Below are positions 7,654-15,345 of a stretch of DNA of 64,000 nucleotides, in pieces. The position numbers and the translations under genes were made by a program. The notes beneath the pieces were generated by a model. It was not told where the DNA came from. It did no database searches and saw nothing but the letters and a program-made list of their open reading frames with translations. The stretch is from an uncultured Oscillospiraceae bacterium. Lineage in GTDB: Bacteria > Bacillota > Clostridia > Oscillospirales > Acutalibacteraceae. The stretch is taken from positions 1 through 64,000 of the forward strand of contig URQB01000005.1 in NCBI GenBank assembly GCA_900549825.1, written 5' to 3'. Numbering within the stretch: position 1 is the first letter of the stretch; every line of letters starts with the position of its first letter.

Positions 7654-8417
7654 AGCAGACGATCCTTTTTACCGGCAAGGAGCTCAAAGAGCTCTGGAAA
7701 ACCTATAAATTCCTGATCCTATGGGCCGTGCTCCTGCTTTTCGGCATGTCGAGCCCTTTGTTCGCAAAGCTCACGCCGGAGCTGTTTTCCCAGATTGATC
7801 TGGGGCTGGGCGCGCCGCTTCAATTGCCGGACGCGACTTTTCTGGATGCCTACGCGCAATTTTTTAAAAACATGACGCAGATCTGCCTGATCGTCCTGGT
7901 GCTGGTGCTCAGCGGTACGATCCCGCACGAGCTGAAAAGCGGCACGGCTATGCTCATGCTCAGCAAAGGGCTCTCACGGCATGGTTTTGTCCTGTCGAAA
8001 TACGCGGCCTCGCTGCTTTGCTGGACGGCGGGCTATGCTCTGGCGGCGGCAGCCTGCTTTGGATACACACAGTTTCTGTTCCCGGATCAATCGCCAGGGG
8101 CTCTGGGAATCGCCCTTTTCGCCCTGTGGCTGTTCGGCGCGTTTCTGCTTGCCTGCATTGCCTTTGGCGGCGTCCTGTTTTCGCAGGCTTACGCGGGGGC
8201 CCTGCTCACCGGCGGAGCGGTTGTTGTGTGCTATCTTGCCGGCCTGATCCCCGGTGTGAAGCGTTTTGCCCCCACCTTCCTCGCAAGCTGCAATCTGGAG
8301 CTGATCTCAGGGGCCCGCGCCGCGCAGGAGATCCTCCCCGCCCTGCTGGTCACCGCCGCGCTTTGCATCATGCTGCTGGCAGGGAGTATCCTGATTTTCC
8401 GCAAAAAGCAGCTTTGA
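7650..8417 (+). CDS. ABC-2 type permease
   Basis: 255 residues with six predicted membrane helices and an N-terminal cytoplasmic lead (MKQTILFTGKELKELWKTYK) typical of ABC-2 permeases that work with CcmA-like ATPases. Starts by ATGA overlap with the ATPase and ends the operon; a bidirectional terminator follows. Confidence 0.87.
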   Translation: MKQTILFTGKELKELWKTYKFLILWAVLLLFGMSSPLFAKLTPELFSQIDLGLGAPLQLPDATFLDAYAQFFKNMTQICLIVLVLVLSGTIPHELKSGTAMLMLSKGLSRHGFVLSKYAASLLCWTAGYALAAAACFGYTQFLFPDQSPGALGIALFALWLFGAFLLACIAFGGVLFSQAYAGALLTGGAVVVCYLAGLIPGVKRFAPTFLASCNLELISGARAAQEILPALLVTAALCIMLLAGSILIFRKKQL

Positions 8418-8451
8418 AAAACGCCGCCCCCGATGTCGTTTTCTACATTAA

Positions 8452-8482
8452 AAAGCCGGGCCGCAAAAACGGCCCGGCTTTA
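8452..8482. terminator. Bidirectional terminator between the ABC operon and acpP
   Basis: AAAGCCGGGCCG (8452-8463) and CGGCCCGGCTTT (8470-8481), 12-bp perfect arms with A- and T-runs on both sides, placed between convergent genes. Confidence 0.85.
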
Positions 8483-8496
8483 TGTGTCTTAAAAAA

Positions 8497-8724
8497 TTAC
8501 TGGTTGTCTTCAATGAATTTGACGACGTCGGCGACAGTCTTCATCTTCTCAATCTCCTCGTCAGGCACTTCCATCTCAAATTCATCCTCAATCGACATGA
8601 CCAGATCGACCACGTCCAAGCTGTCCGCCCCAAGGTCGTCGAGCAAATTGGTCTCCAAAGTTACCTTATCCTCGTCCAGCTCCAGCTGTTCACAAATAAT
8701 CTTTCTCAGCTTCTCAAAAACCAT
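8497..8724 (-). CDS. acpP: Acyl carrier protein
   Basis: 75-residue acidic helical protein that carries acyl chains in fatty-acid synthesis on a phosphopantetheine arm. The modified Ser is in LGADSLDVVDLVMSIEDEF. Two ATGs lie in ATG-AGA-ATG; GGAGGG is 3-4 nt from the first (8730) and about 9 nt from the second (8724), so 8724 is chosen. It is alone here, without fab genes nearby. The promoter is at 8855-8883. Confidence 0.93.
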   Translation of the reverse strand: MVFEKLRKIICEQLELDEDKVTLETNLLDDLGADSLDVVDLVMSIEDEFEMEVPDEEIEKMKTVADVVKFIEDNQ

Positions 8725-8854
8725 TCTCATTTTCCCTCCTTCTCTACTTGTAATCACGTTTACGCACGCAAATAGACAAACCACGCGGAATGTGCTACAC
8801 TAGCTTCAAAACACACCGCCCTGTTGCTGTTACAGGAAAGACTAACTATAAGAG

Positions 8855-8883
8855 ATATTAGTAAGATTTTTCCCCTTTGTCAA
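8855..8883 (-). promoter_or_regulatory. Promoter of acpP with partial palindrome
   Basis: On the minus strand TTGACA (8883-8878), 17-bp spacer, TAATAT (8860-8855). An ACTAA (8841-8845) / TTAGT (8858-8862) inverted repeat touches the -10 box and could bind a fatty-acid regulator, but it is too short to assign. A weaker plus-strand promoter for aroE may be TTTACA (8912-8917) and TATGAA (8934-8939). Confidence 0.55.
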
Positions 8884-8998
8884 CCCCCCCACAGCGAAAA
8901 CTTTGCGTTTCTTTACAGATGCTTAAAAACTTCTATGAAGGAAACGGAAATTTCGTCTTTTTTCGCCTTTAACGCAAGTTTGAAAGGGAGTTTTCACG

Positions 8999-9841
8999 AT
9001 GGCGATTTTCCGCTATGCCGTGCTCGGCTATCCCCTTGGACATACGATGTCCCCTTTTATCCATGAAAAACTGTTCGCCGTACATGGCGTGAGCGCTGCT
9101 TATGAAAAAGAGGAGCTTCCGCCACAGGAGCTCCCACAGGCACTGCCTGCATTGCGCAAGCTGGACGGCTTCAATCTCACCATCCCGCACAAAAGCGCGA
9201 TTCTGCCCTATCTGGACGAATTGGACGGCCGGGCTGCGCGCTACGGCGCGGTCAACACCGTCAAATGCGGCGAGCGGCTCACTGGCTACAATACGGATTA
9301 TCTTGGCTTCCTGCGCGCGCTGGCGGATGCGAAAATACCGCTTGCCGGGAGCGTCCTGCTCTGCGGGGCGGGAGGGGCCGCGCATATGATGGCGTTTGAA
9401 ACAGCTTCGGCAGGCTGTTCGCTCACGATCGCCGCCAGGCCGTCCGGCCTGCCGCGTGCGGAGCAGCTTGCGCAGGAAATCCGCCAAAAGCTGCCGGGCG
9501 CGGCGGTCAACGTGTGCACATACGAGGCCATCGAAGGCGATTTCGATCTTCTGCTCAACGCAACGCCCGCAGGGATGTATCCACATCCGGAGGCGATGCC
9601 CGTGGAGGCGCAGGCCGTGCGCCGCTGCAAGGCGGTTTTTGACGCGGTCTACAATCCGCGCGAGACGAAGCTTCTGCGCACTGCGCGGCAAAACGGCGCT
9701 AAATGCGCTTATGGGATGCCGATGCTCGTCTGGCAGGCCGCTGCCGCGCAGGAAATCTGGAACGGTCTCCCCTTCACTGCAGGTCAGGTTGCTCCCGTGA
9801 TAGAAGAGGCCAACTGGGAAATGGAGCGTGTATTCCGATGA
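8999..9841 (+). CDS. aroE: Shikimate dehydrogenase
   Basis: 280 residues; reduces 3-dehydroshikimate to shikimate with NADPH. N-terminal substrate domain with GYPLGHTMSPFIHE and the catalytic Lys in NLTIPHK (about residue 65), then NTDYLGF with the catalytic Asp, the glycine-rich nucleotide loop CGAGGAAHM near 122 and NATPAGM. An AAAGGGAG box precedes the ATG. The stop overlaps the aroK start (ATGA). Confidence 0.95.
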   Translation: MAIFRYAVLGYPLGHTMSPFIHEKLFAVHGVSAAYEKEELPPQELPQALPALRKLDGFNLTIPHKSAILPYLDELDGRAARYGAVNTVKCGERLTGYNTDYLGFLRALADAKIPLAGSVLLCGAGGAAHMMAFETASAGCSLTIAARPSGLPRAEQLAQEIRQKLPGAAVNVCTYEAIEGDFDLLLNATPAGMYPHPEAMPVEAQAVRRCKAVFDAVYNPRETKLLRTARQNGAKCAYGMPMLVWQAAAAQEIWNGLPFTAGQVAPVIEEANWEMERVFR

Positions 9842-10416
9842 AGCAGGAAGCAAATGTGAAAAATCTTGTCCTGTGCGGCTTTATGGGCTGCGGAAAGAGT
9901 GCCGTAGGCCGTGAGCTCGCCGCGCAAACGGGGCTTTCCTTTATTGATATGGACGATTATATCGTAGAAAAGGCGGGCCTGCCCATCGAAGAGATTTTTG
10001 CCCGGCACGGAGAGTCCTATTTCCGCATGCTGGAGGCACAGGCCTGCAAAGAGCTCTCGCAGAAGGGCGGCCAGGTGATCGCCACGGGCGGCGGCGCCCT
10101 GACCTTCCCGCAGAACGCCGCAGCACTGCGGGCAAACGGCCTGATCATTCTGCTCGACGTCGCCCTGCCGGTGCTTTGCGCCCGGCTCGACCAGGATCCT
10201 ACGCCGCGCCCCGTCCTCCAAAAGGCCAGAGAAAGCGGGAAGCTCGAATCTCTGCATGCAGAACGCATGCAGCTTTACCGGCAGGCGGCCGACTTGACCG
10301 TCCCGGTCTCGAAAGAGCGGCCCGCCAGTGAAACGACTGCTGAAATCCTGCACAAAATTGGTAAGCAAAAGAAAACCGTCCTACATGTATCCGCCAAACC
10401 TGAAAAAAAGGGTTGA
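9838..10416 (+). CDS. aroK: Shikimate kinase
   Basis: 192 residues from the ATG overlapping the aroE stop; an open frame continues upstream but is out of context. P-loop GFMGCGKS, substrate-binding DMDDYI, GESYFR and the GGG triad of the shikimate site, and the lid Arg in PTPRPVL are all visible. It phosphorylates shikimate at O3. The TGA lies inside the -35 box of the aroF promoter, so the two transcription units are tightly packed. Confidence 0.94.
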   Translation: MKQEANVKNLVLCGFMGCGKSAVGRELAAQTGLSFIDMDDYIVEKAGLPIEEIFARHGESYFRMLEAQACKELSQKGGQVIATGGGALTFPQNAAALRANGLIILLDVALPVLCARLDQDPTPRPVLQKARESGKLESLHAERMQLYRQAADLTVPVSKERPASETTAEILHKIGKQKKTVLHVSAKPEKKG

Positions 10417-10442
10417 CAATTGCCTTTTCCCAGTATTATATT
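10413..10442 (+). promoter_or_regulatory. Promoter of the aroF-pheA attenuated operon
   Basis: TTGACA at 10413-10418 overlaps the aroK stop codon. The -10 is either TATTAT (10434-10439, 15-bp spacer) or TATATT (10437-10442, 18-bp spacer). The transcript would start about 20 nt before the leader-peptide ribosome site. Confidence 0.65.
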
Positions 10443-10472
10443 GAGTTCAGACCATTTTGGAGGAAGATTGGA

Positions 10473-10571
10473 ATGCTCATCAGCACTGCAAAAAGCTACT
10501 TTTTCTTTATGAGCACTCTCGGCTATTTTTTTAGCGGGGAGTTTTTTGCCGTGCCAAAATTAGAGTTGTGA
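10473..10571 (+). CDS. Phe/Tyr-rich leader peptide of the aromatic operon
   Basis: 32-codon ORF with a strong GGAGGAAG site 6 nt before the ATG. Residues 9-25 read YFFFMSTLGYFFSGEFF: seven Phe and two Tyr in 17 residues, comparable to the enterobacterial pheL peptide. It sits between the promoter and an intrinsic terminator upstream of DAHP synthase. Translation of this peptide would sense charged tRNA-Phe and tRNA-Tyr. The stop codon at 10569-10571 lies inside the predicted antiterminator arm, which explains how completing translation lets the terminator form. Confidence 0.87.
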   Translation: MLISTAKSYFFFMSTLGYFFSGEFFAVPKLEL

Positions 10572-10648
10572 GCTTTCCCGCCGTCCAATGAGGGATATGA
10601 AACAGGGACATAAACGGAGCTCATGACGATGAGCTCCGTTTTTTATTT
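10565..10648 (+). promoter_or_regulatory. Attenuator (antiterminator/terminator) before aroF
   Basis: Terminator: ACGGAGCTCAT (10614-10624), loop GACG, ATGAGCTCCGT (10629-10639), then a T-run to 10648. Antiterminator: GTTGTGAGCTT (10565-10575) can pair over 11 positions, three of them G-U, with GAGCTCATGAC (10617-10627), which is the 5' arm of the terminator plus loop. A ribosome at the leader stop covers the antiterminator arm (termination); one stalled on the Phe/Tyr codons at 10497-10547 leaves it free (read-through). Confidence 0.82.
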
Positions 10649-10685
10649 TCCCACAGATTAAAATTATAAATGGAGGTATGTATTT

Positions 10686-11720
10686 ATGATCATCGTATTG
10701 AAGCAGGGCACCACCAAGGACCAGATCAGCACCTTTTCCAATGAGCTCAACCAGACCTACGGTGTGACCGTCAACGCTTGGTATGGCGAGCACTCTACCG
10801 TGCTCGGCCTGTTGGGCGATACAGCGAAGATCGACATCGAATATATCCAGGCGCAGTCGATTGTGGAAAGCGTCAAGCGCGTCCAGGAGCCGTATAAAAA
10901 GGCGAACCGGAAATTTCACCCGGACAATACCGTCATCCAGGTCGGCCCCAATACGATCGGCGACGGCTCCCTCACCCTGATCGCAGGCCCCTGCTCCGTG
11001 GAATCCTCCGAGCAGATGGAAGTCATCTCCGAGCGTGTCAAAAGAGCCGGCGCGGGCATCCTGCGCGGCGGCGCGTTCAAGCCCCGCACTTCCCCCTATG
11101 CCTTCCAGGGCCTGCGGGCAGAGGGCCTCTACCTTCTGCTGGAGGCAAAGCGCAAAAGCGGCCTACCGATCATCACGGAGATCATGAGCCCCTCCCACCT
11201 GCCGCTCTTCGAGGATGTGGATATCATCCAGGTCGGTGCGCGCAATATGCAGAATTTCGAGCTGCTCAAGGAGCTTGGCCACTGCAAGAAGCCGATCCTA
11301 TTAAAGCGCGGCCTAGCCAACACGATTGAGGAAACGCTCATGAGCGCGGAATACATCATGGCGAGCGGCAATGAAAACGTGATCCTCTGCGAGCGCGGCA
11401 TCCGCACCTTCGAAACCTACACGCGCAACACGCTCGATATTTCCGCCGTGCCGGTCTTCAAAAGGCTCTCCCACCTGCCGGTCATCGTCGACCCGAGCCA
11501 TGCGGCCGGAATCCCGTGGCTGGTGGAGCCGCTTTCGCTCGCAGCCGTTGCGGCGGGCGCGGACGGCCTGATTATCGAGGTGCACAACAATCCGCAGAAG
11601 GCGCTTTCGGACGGCGCGCAGAGCCTGACCCCCGACGCGTTCGACGAGATTTCTGCCCATGTGACCAAGCTGGCCGAATCGATGGGCCGCAAGGTCAACA
11701 ATTGGGGCGCAAACGCCTGA
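10686..11720 (+). CDS. aroF: 3-deoxy-7-phosphoheptulonate (DAHP) synthase, type I beta with regulatory domain
   Basis: 344 residues; condenses PEP and erythrose-4-phosphate, the first committed step of the shikimate pathway. Residues 1-75 form a ferredoxin-like regulatory domain (MIIVLKQGTTKDQI and onward) like that of the Thermotoga enzyme, where Tyr/Phe inhibit. The barrel follows with IAGPCSVES, GGAFKPRTSPYAFQG, VGARNMQNFELL, LLKRGL, CERGIRTFE and VDPSHAAG. GGAGG is 9 nt before the ATG. First structural gene after the attenuator, so the step may be controlled twice, by read-through and allosterically. Confidence 0.94.
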   Translation: MIIVLKQGTTKDQISTFSNELNQTYGVTVNAWYGEHSTVLGLLGDTAKIDIEYIQAQSIVESVKRVQEPYKKANRKFHPDNTVIQVGPNTIGDGSLTLIAGPCSVESSEQMEVISERVKRAGAGILRGGAFKPRTSPYAFQGLRAEGLYLLLEAKRKSGLPIITEIMSPSHLPLFEDVDIIQVGARNMQNFELLKELGHCKKPILLKRGLANTIEETLMSAEYIMASGNENVILCERGIRTFETYTRNTLDISAVPVFKRLSHLPVIVDPSHAAGIPWLVEPLSLAAVAAGADGLIIEVHNNPQKALSDGAQSLTPDAFDEISAHVTKLAESMGRKVNNWGANA

Positions 11721-11760
11721 TAAACACATCTATCCTCTTCGGAAAGGCGGATGATCCTGA

Positions 11761-12819
11761 ATGGTAAAAACATTGCACGTCCAGACGGGCAGACCCTATG
11801 AGATCCGAATCGAGCGCGGCTGCCTCGAAAGCTGCGGCGTGCTCGCCCGCCTCGTTTCCAGAGCGCAGAAGGCGGCCGTCATCACAGATTCCAACGTTGG
11901 CCCGCTCTATGCCGGTATGGTCACTGCTTCGCTGGAGGAGGCCGGGTTTCAGGCCTTCACGCATACCTTTCCGGCGGGGGAAGGCAGCAAGAGCCTCAGC
12001 AGCATCGGCGATATGCTCGCCTTCCTCGCTGACAATGCTTTCACGCGCGGCGATCTGGCCGTCGCGCTCGGCGGCGGCGTCACGGGCGATATGGCCGGTT
12101 TTGCGGCCTCCATCTATATGCGCGGGATCGATTACATCCAGATTCCTACCTCCCTGCTCGCTCAGATCGACTCCTCTGTCGGCGGCAAAACGGCGGTCGA
12201 CCTGCCGCAGGGAAAAAACCTGTGCGGTGCCTTCTGGCAGCCGCGGCTGGTTCTGATCGACCCGGAGCTGCTCTCCACCCTTCCGCCCCGCTTTTTCGCG
12301 GACGGGATGGCAGAAGCCATCAAATACGGCTGCATCGATGACGCGCCCCTGTTTGAACGGCTGGAGCGTGAAAACGCTGGGGATTTCCTAGAGGAGATGA
12401 TTTTCTCCTGTGTGGACAGCAAACGCCGCATTGTAGAAGAGGATGAACGGGAAAGCGGGCGGCGGATGCTGCTCAATTTTGGCCACACGCTCGGCCATGC
12501 GATCGAGAAATACGGCCATTTTGAAGGTTTCTCCCATGGAGAGGCGGTCGGCGTCGGAATGCTGCTCGCCTGCGCAGCTGGCGAGCGCAACGGGCTGACG
12601 CAGCCGGGCACCTTTGGGCGCATCCGGAGCCTGCTGCAACAATACGGCCTTCCCGTCTGCTGCGATGCCCCGCTTGAAACCCTTCTCCAGTTTGCGGCGA
12701 GCGACAAAAAGCGGGCCGGTGATTCGATCCGTTTGATCCTGCTGAAAAAAATTGGGGACAGCTTCACCCTTCCACTCGCATTGGATCAGCTTCCTGCCTT
12801 TTTCGGAATCGATCAATAG
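11761..12819 (+). CDS. aroB: 3-dehydroquinate synthase
   Basis: 352 residues; converts DAHP to 3-dehydroquinate using NAD and a divalent metal. Signatures seen: the NAD-binding GGGVTGDMAGFAASIYMRGI, PTSLLAQIDSSVGGKTAVDLP, KNLCGAFWQP, and metal ligands in FGHTLGHAIE and SHGEAVGVGM. An AAAGGCGG box lies about 10 nt upstream. It follows aroF by 40 bp in the same operon. Confidence 0.95.
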   Translation: MVKTLHVQTGRPYEIRIERGCLESCGVLARLVSRAQKAAVITDSNVGPLYAGMVTASLEEAGFQAFTHTFPAGEGSKSLSSIGDMLAFLADNAFTRGDLAVALGGGVTGDMAGFAASIYMRGIDYIQIPTSLLAQIDSSVGGKTAVDLPQGKNLCGAFWQPRLVLIDPELLSTLPPRFFADGMAEAIKYGCIDDAPLFERLERENAGDFLEEMIFSCVDSKRRIVEEDERESGRRMLLNFGHTLGHAIEKYGHFEGFSHGEAVGVGMLLACAAGERNGLTQPGTFGRIRSLLQQYGLPVCCDAPLETLLQFAASDKKRAGDSIRLILLKKIGDSFTLPLALDQLPAFFGIDQ

Positions 12820-12894
12820 AAAGAATTTTACAAAAAATTCCCGATTTCGGGGTAAAATCAACTATCTTTTTATACTTTTGTAACATTTCTCCTA

Positions 12895-12922
12895 TATAAT
12901 GGTCTAAAAGAATGTTTAGACC
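12895..12922 (+). promoter_or_regulatory. Possible internal promoter and operator before aroA
   Basis: TATAAT at 12895-12900 in a 149-bp AT-rich gap between aroB and aroA, followed directly by a perfect inverted repeat GGTCTAAA (12901-12908) / TTTAGACC (12915-12922). The -35 is not obvious. This would give aroA-aroC-pheA a second, attenuator-independent entry point. A short hairpin CCCGA/TCGGG near 12841 is too weak to be a clear terminator. Confidence 0.45.
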
Positions 12923-12968
12923 GGTTCTTTCGGCACTGCTGCAAGGATTTTTGAAAGGAGCCGCCCTC

Positions 12969-14246
12969 ATGAAAAAGGTCATACTGTCACCGGCAACGCC
13001 GCATGGAGAAATCCGTGTTCCCCCATCCAAAAGCTCTGCCCACCGCGCGATCCTCTGCGCCGCCTTAAGCCGCGGCCGAAGCGTTGTCGATTATATCGAT
13101 CTCTCCGCCGACATCCTGGCCACGCTGCGCGCTGCAGATGCATTGGGCGCTTCCGTGCGACCGCACCCGGGCGGCGTGATCATTGACGGTACGCATACCT
13201 TCCAACCGGCGCATGCGGAAATCCACTGCGGGGAGTCCGGCTCCACCCTGCGATTCCTCATTCCGATCGCGGCGGCAGGCGGGCTTTCCTGCACCTTCAC
13301 CGGCAGCGGCAGGCTGCCGGAGCGGCCGATCGACACACTGCTCCGGCTCCTGCGCGAGCATGGGGTCACCTGCGAGACGGATGGTACGCACAGCCTTCCC
13401 CTGACTATCAGCGGCAGGCTGAAGGGCGGTGTGTTTCATCTGCCGGGCGACATCAGCTCTCAATACATCACGGGCCTGCTGCTGGCCCTTCCGCTCTGTG
13501 AGGAGGATAGCGAAATCATCCTCACCTCCCCCCTGCAATCTGCGGGATACGTCGATCTGACGCTTCAGATGCTCAGCAGCTTCAGCGTACATGTGGAGCC
13601 GATGCAAAGCGGCTGGAAAATCAAGGGCGGGCAATCCTTCCGCGCGCACAATCTGATGGTGGAGGGCGATTGGTCCGCTGCAGCCTTCTTCCTCACAGCG
13701 GGCGCGCTGGGCGGCGAGGCCGCTGTGCGCGGCCTCAACCGCCGCTCCATGCAGGGGGATCGCGCCTGCAAGGCGATTCTCTCCCAATGCGGCTCCCATC
13801 TGCGCTGGTCGGGCGATACGCTCACGAGCAAGGCGTTTTCCCTGAATGCAGTTGCTATCGACGCAGGCCAGATTCCGGATCTGGTGCCGATTCTGGCAGT
13901 GCTGGGCGCTTACTGCAAGGGGGATATGCGCATTTATAATGCGGCGCGGCTGCGGCTCAAGGAGAGCGACCGGCTGCAAAGCACGGCTGCGGGCCTGCAG
14001 GCGCTGGGTGTGCCCGTTACCCAGACGGCCGACGGCCTGACGGTCCACGGCGGCCACACCGTGCACGGCGGCTTTGTAGACGGCTGCAACGACCATCGCA
14101 TCGTCATGGCCTTTTCGATCGCCGCGATGCGTGCGGACGACAATGTGATCATCAGTGACGCGCAGAGCGTCAATAAATCCTATCCAACCTTCTTTGAGGA
14201 TTATATCAAAATTGGAGGCATTGCGAATGTCGTCGACATGGGGTAA
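12969..14246 (+). CDS. aroA: 5-enolpyruvylshikimate-3-phosphate synthase
   Basis: 425 residues from the ATG at 12969, which has GAAAGGAG 8 nt upstream; the in-frame extension to 12912 would run through the operator. Couples PEP to shikimate-3-phosphate. Motifs: PPSKSSAHRAILCAALS, GESGSTLRFLIPIAA (the PEP/glyphosate loop; the usual class I GNAGTAxRP motif is GESGSTLRF here), ISSQYITGLLLALP, EGDWSAAAFFLTAGAL, LKESDR and CNDHRIVMAFSIAA. The loop suggests a variant of the class found in Firmicutes, possibly less glyphosate sensitive. Overlaps aroC by 20 bp. Confidence 0.94.
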   Translation: MKKVILSPATPHGEIRVPPSKSSAHRAILCAALSRGRSVVDYIDLSADILATLRAADALGASVRPHPGGVIIDGTHTFQPAHAEIHCGESGSTLRFLIPIAAAGGLSCTFTGSGRLPERPIDTLLRLLREHGVTCETDGTHSLPLTISGRLKGGVFHLPGDISSQYITGLLLALPLCEEDSEIILTSPLQSAGYVDLTLQMLSSFSVHVEPMQSGWKIKGGQSFRAHNLMVEGDWSAAAFFLTAGALGGEAAVRGLNRRSMQGDRACKAILSQCGSHLRWSGDTLTSKAFSLNAVAIDAGQIPDLVPILAVLGAYCKGDMRIYNAARLRLKESDRLQSTAAGLQALGVPVTQTADGLTVHGGHTVHGGFVDGCNDHRIVMAFSIAAMRADDNVIISDAQSVNKSYPTFFEDYIKIGGIANVVDMG

Positions 14247-15345
14247 CACACTGAAACTCTCCATCTTCGGTGAGAGCCACGGGCCTGCCATCGGCATGGT
14301 GCTCGACGGTCTACCCGCCGGAGAGCGGATAGACCTTGACGCCGTGCAGGTCCAGATGAACCGCCGCGCGCCGGGGCTCACAGCCGGTTCCACGCCGCGT
14401 ATCGAAGCGGATATGCCGCATTTCGTATCCGGCATGCTGGATGGAAAGCTCACCGGCGCCCCCCTGTGCGCCGTGATTGAAAATACCAATGTCAAATCGC
14501 ACGACTATGCCAACATCCTGCGCCTGCCCCGGCCCTCCCACGCCGATTATACGGGCAGCGTACGCTACGGCGGCCATAACGATATCCGCGGCGGCGGCCA
14601 TTTCTCCGGCAGGCTGACTGCTCCGCTCACGGCGGCCGGGGCTGTCTGCCGCCAGATTCTGGAGCGGCGCGGCATCGTGATCGGCTCGCATGTATGGATG
14701 ATCCACAATATTTACGATACACCCTTTGACGCCGTCTCTCTGGATGCGGAAGCCCTCCATGCACTGAACCAAGCGCCGTTCACTGTGATCGACCTTAAAA
14801 AAAAGCGCGAGATGTGTGCGCAGATCGCACAGGCGCAGGCGGAGAAGGATAGCGTGGGCGGCGTGATCGAATGTGCGGCATTGGGCTTGCCCGCCGGGAT
14901 CGGCTCCCCGATGTTCGATTCTCTGGAAAGCCGGATCGCCTCCCTCCTTTACGGCGTGCCGGCCGTCAAGGGCGTCTCCTTCGGGGACGGTTTCGGGATT
15001 GCCGGCATGTACGGCAGCGAGGCAAACGATTCCATGTATTACGACCCGGACGGCGGCGTCAAAACCCGCACCAACCACAACGGCGGCATTCTCGGCGGCA
15101 TTTCCACCGGCATGCCGCTCCTGCTGCGCGCGGCCTTCAAGCCGACCGCCTCTATTGCAAAGGAGCAGCGGACCATCGACTGCGTCACCCACGAAAACGC
15201 AAGTCTGGTCATCAAAGGCCGGCACGACGCATGCATTGCCGTGCGTGCACAGCCGGTTGTGGAGGCGGCGGTTGCGATTGCGCTGCTGGATACGATGCTC
15301 ACGCAGGGAGAGATCACAGGCTATGAATCATCCAAAGCTCAATGA
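14227..15345 (+). CDS. aroC: Chorismate synthase
   Basis: 372 residues from the ATG at 14227, with GGAGG 8 nt upstream inside aroA. Needs reduced FMN to make chorismate from EPSP. Signatures: STWGNTLKLSIFGESHGPAIG, MNRRAPG, SHADYTGSVRYG, RGGGHFSGRLTAPLTAAGA, and NHNGGILGGISTGMPLLLRAAFKPT near the C-terminus. The 3' end overlaps pheA. Confidence 0.96.
   Translation: MSSTWGNTLKLSIFGESHGPAIGMVLDGLPAGERIDLDAVQVQMNRRAPGLTAGSTPRIEADMPHFVSGMLDGKLTGAPLCAVIENTNVKSHDYANILRLPRPSHADYTGSVRYGGHNDIRGGGHFSGRLTAPLTAAGAVCRQILERRGIVIGSHVWMIHNIYDTPFDAVSLDAEALHALNQAPFTVIDLKKKREMCAQIAQAQAEKDSVGGVIECAALGLPAGIGSPMFDSLESRIASLLYGVPAVKGVSFGDGFGIAGMYGSEANDSMYYDPDGGVKTRTNHNGGILGGISTGMPLLLRAAFKPTASIAKEQRTIDCVTHENASLVIKGRHDACIAVRAQPVVEAAVAIALLDTMLTQGEITGYESSKAQ

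Noticed and set aside
13065..14495. 476-codon open frame on the minus strand
   Set aside because: Antisense shadow of aroA and aroC caused by high GC; no protein-like pattern.
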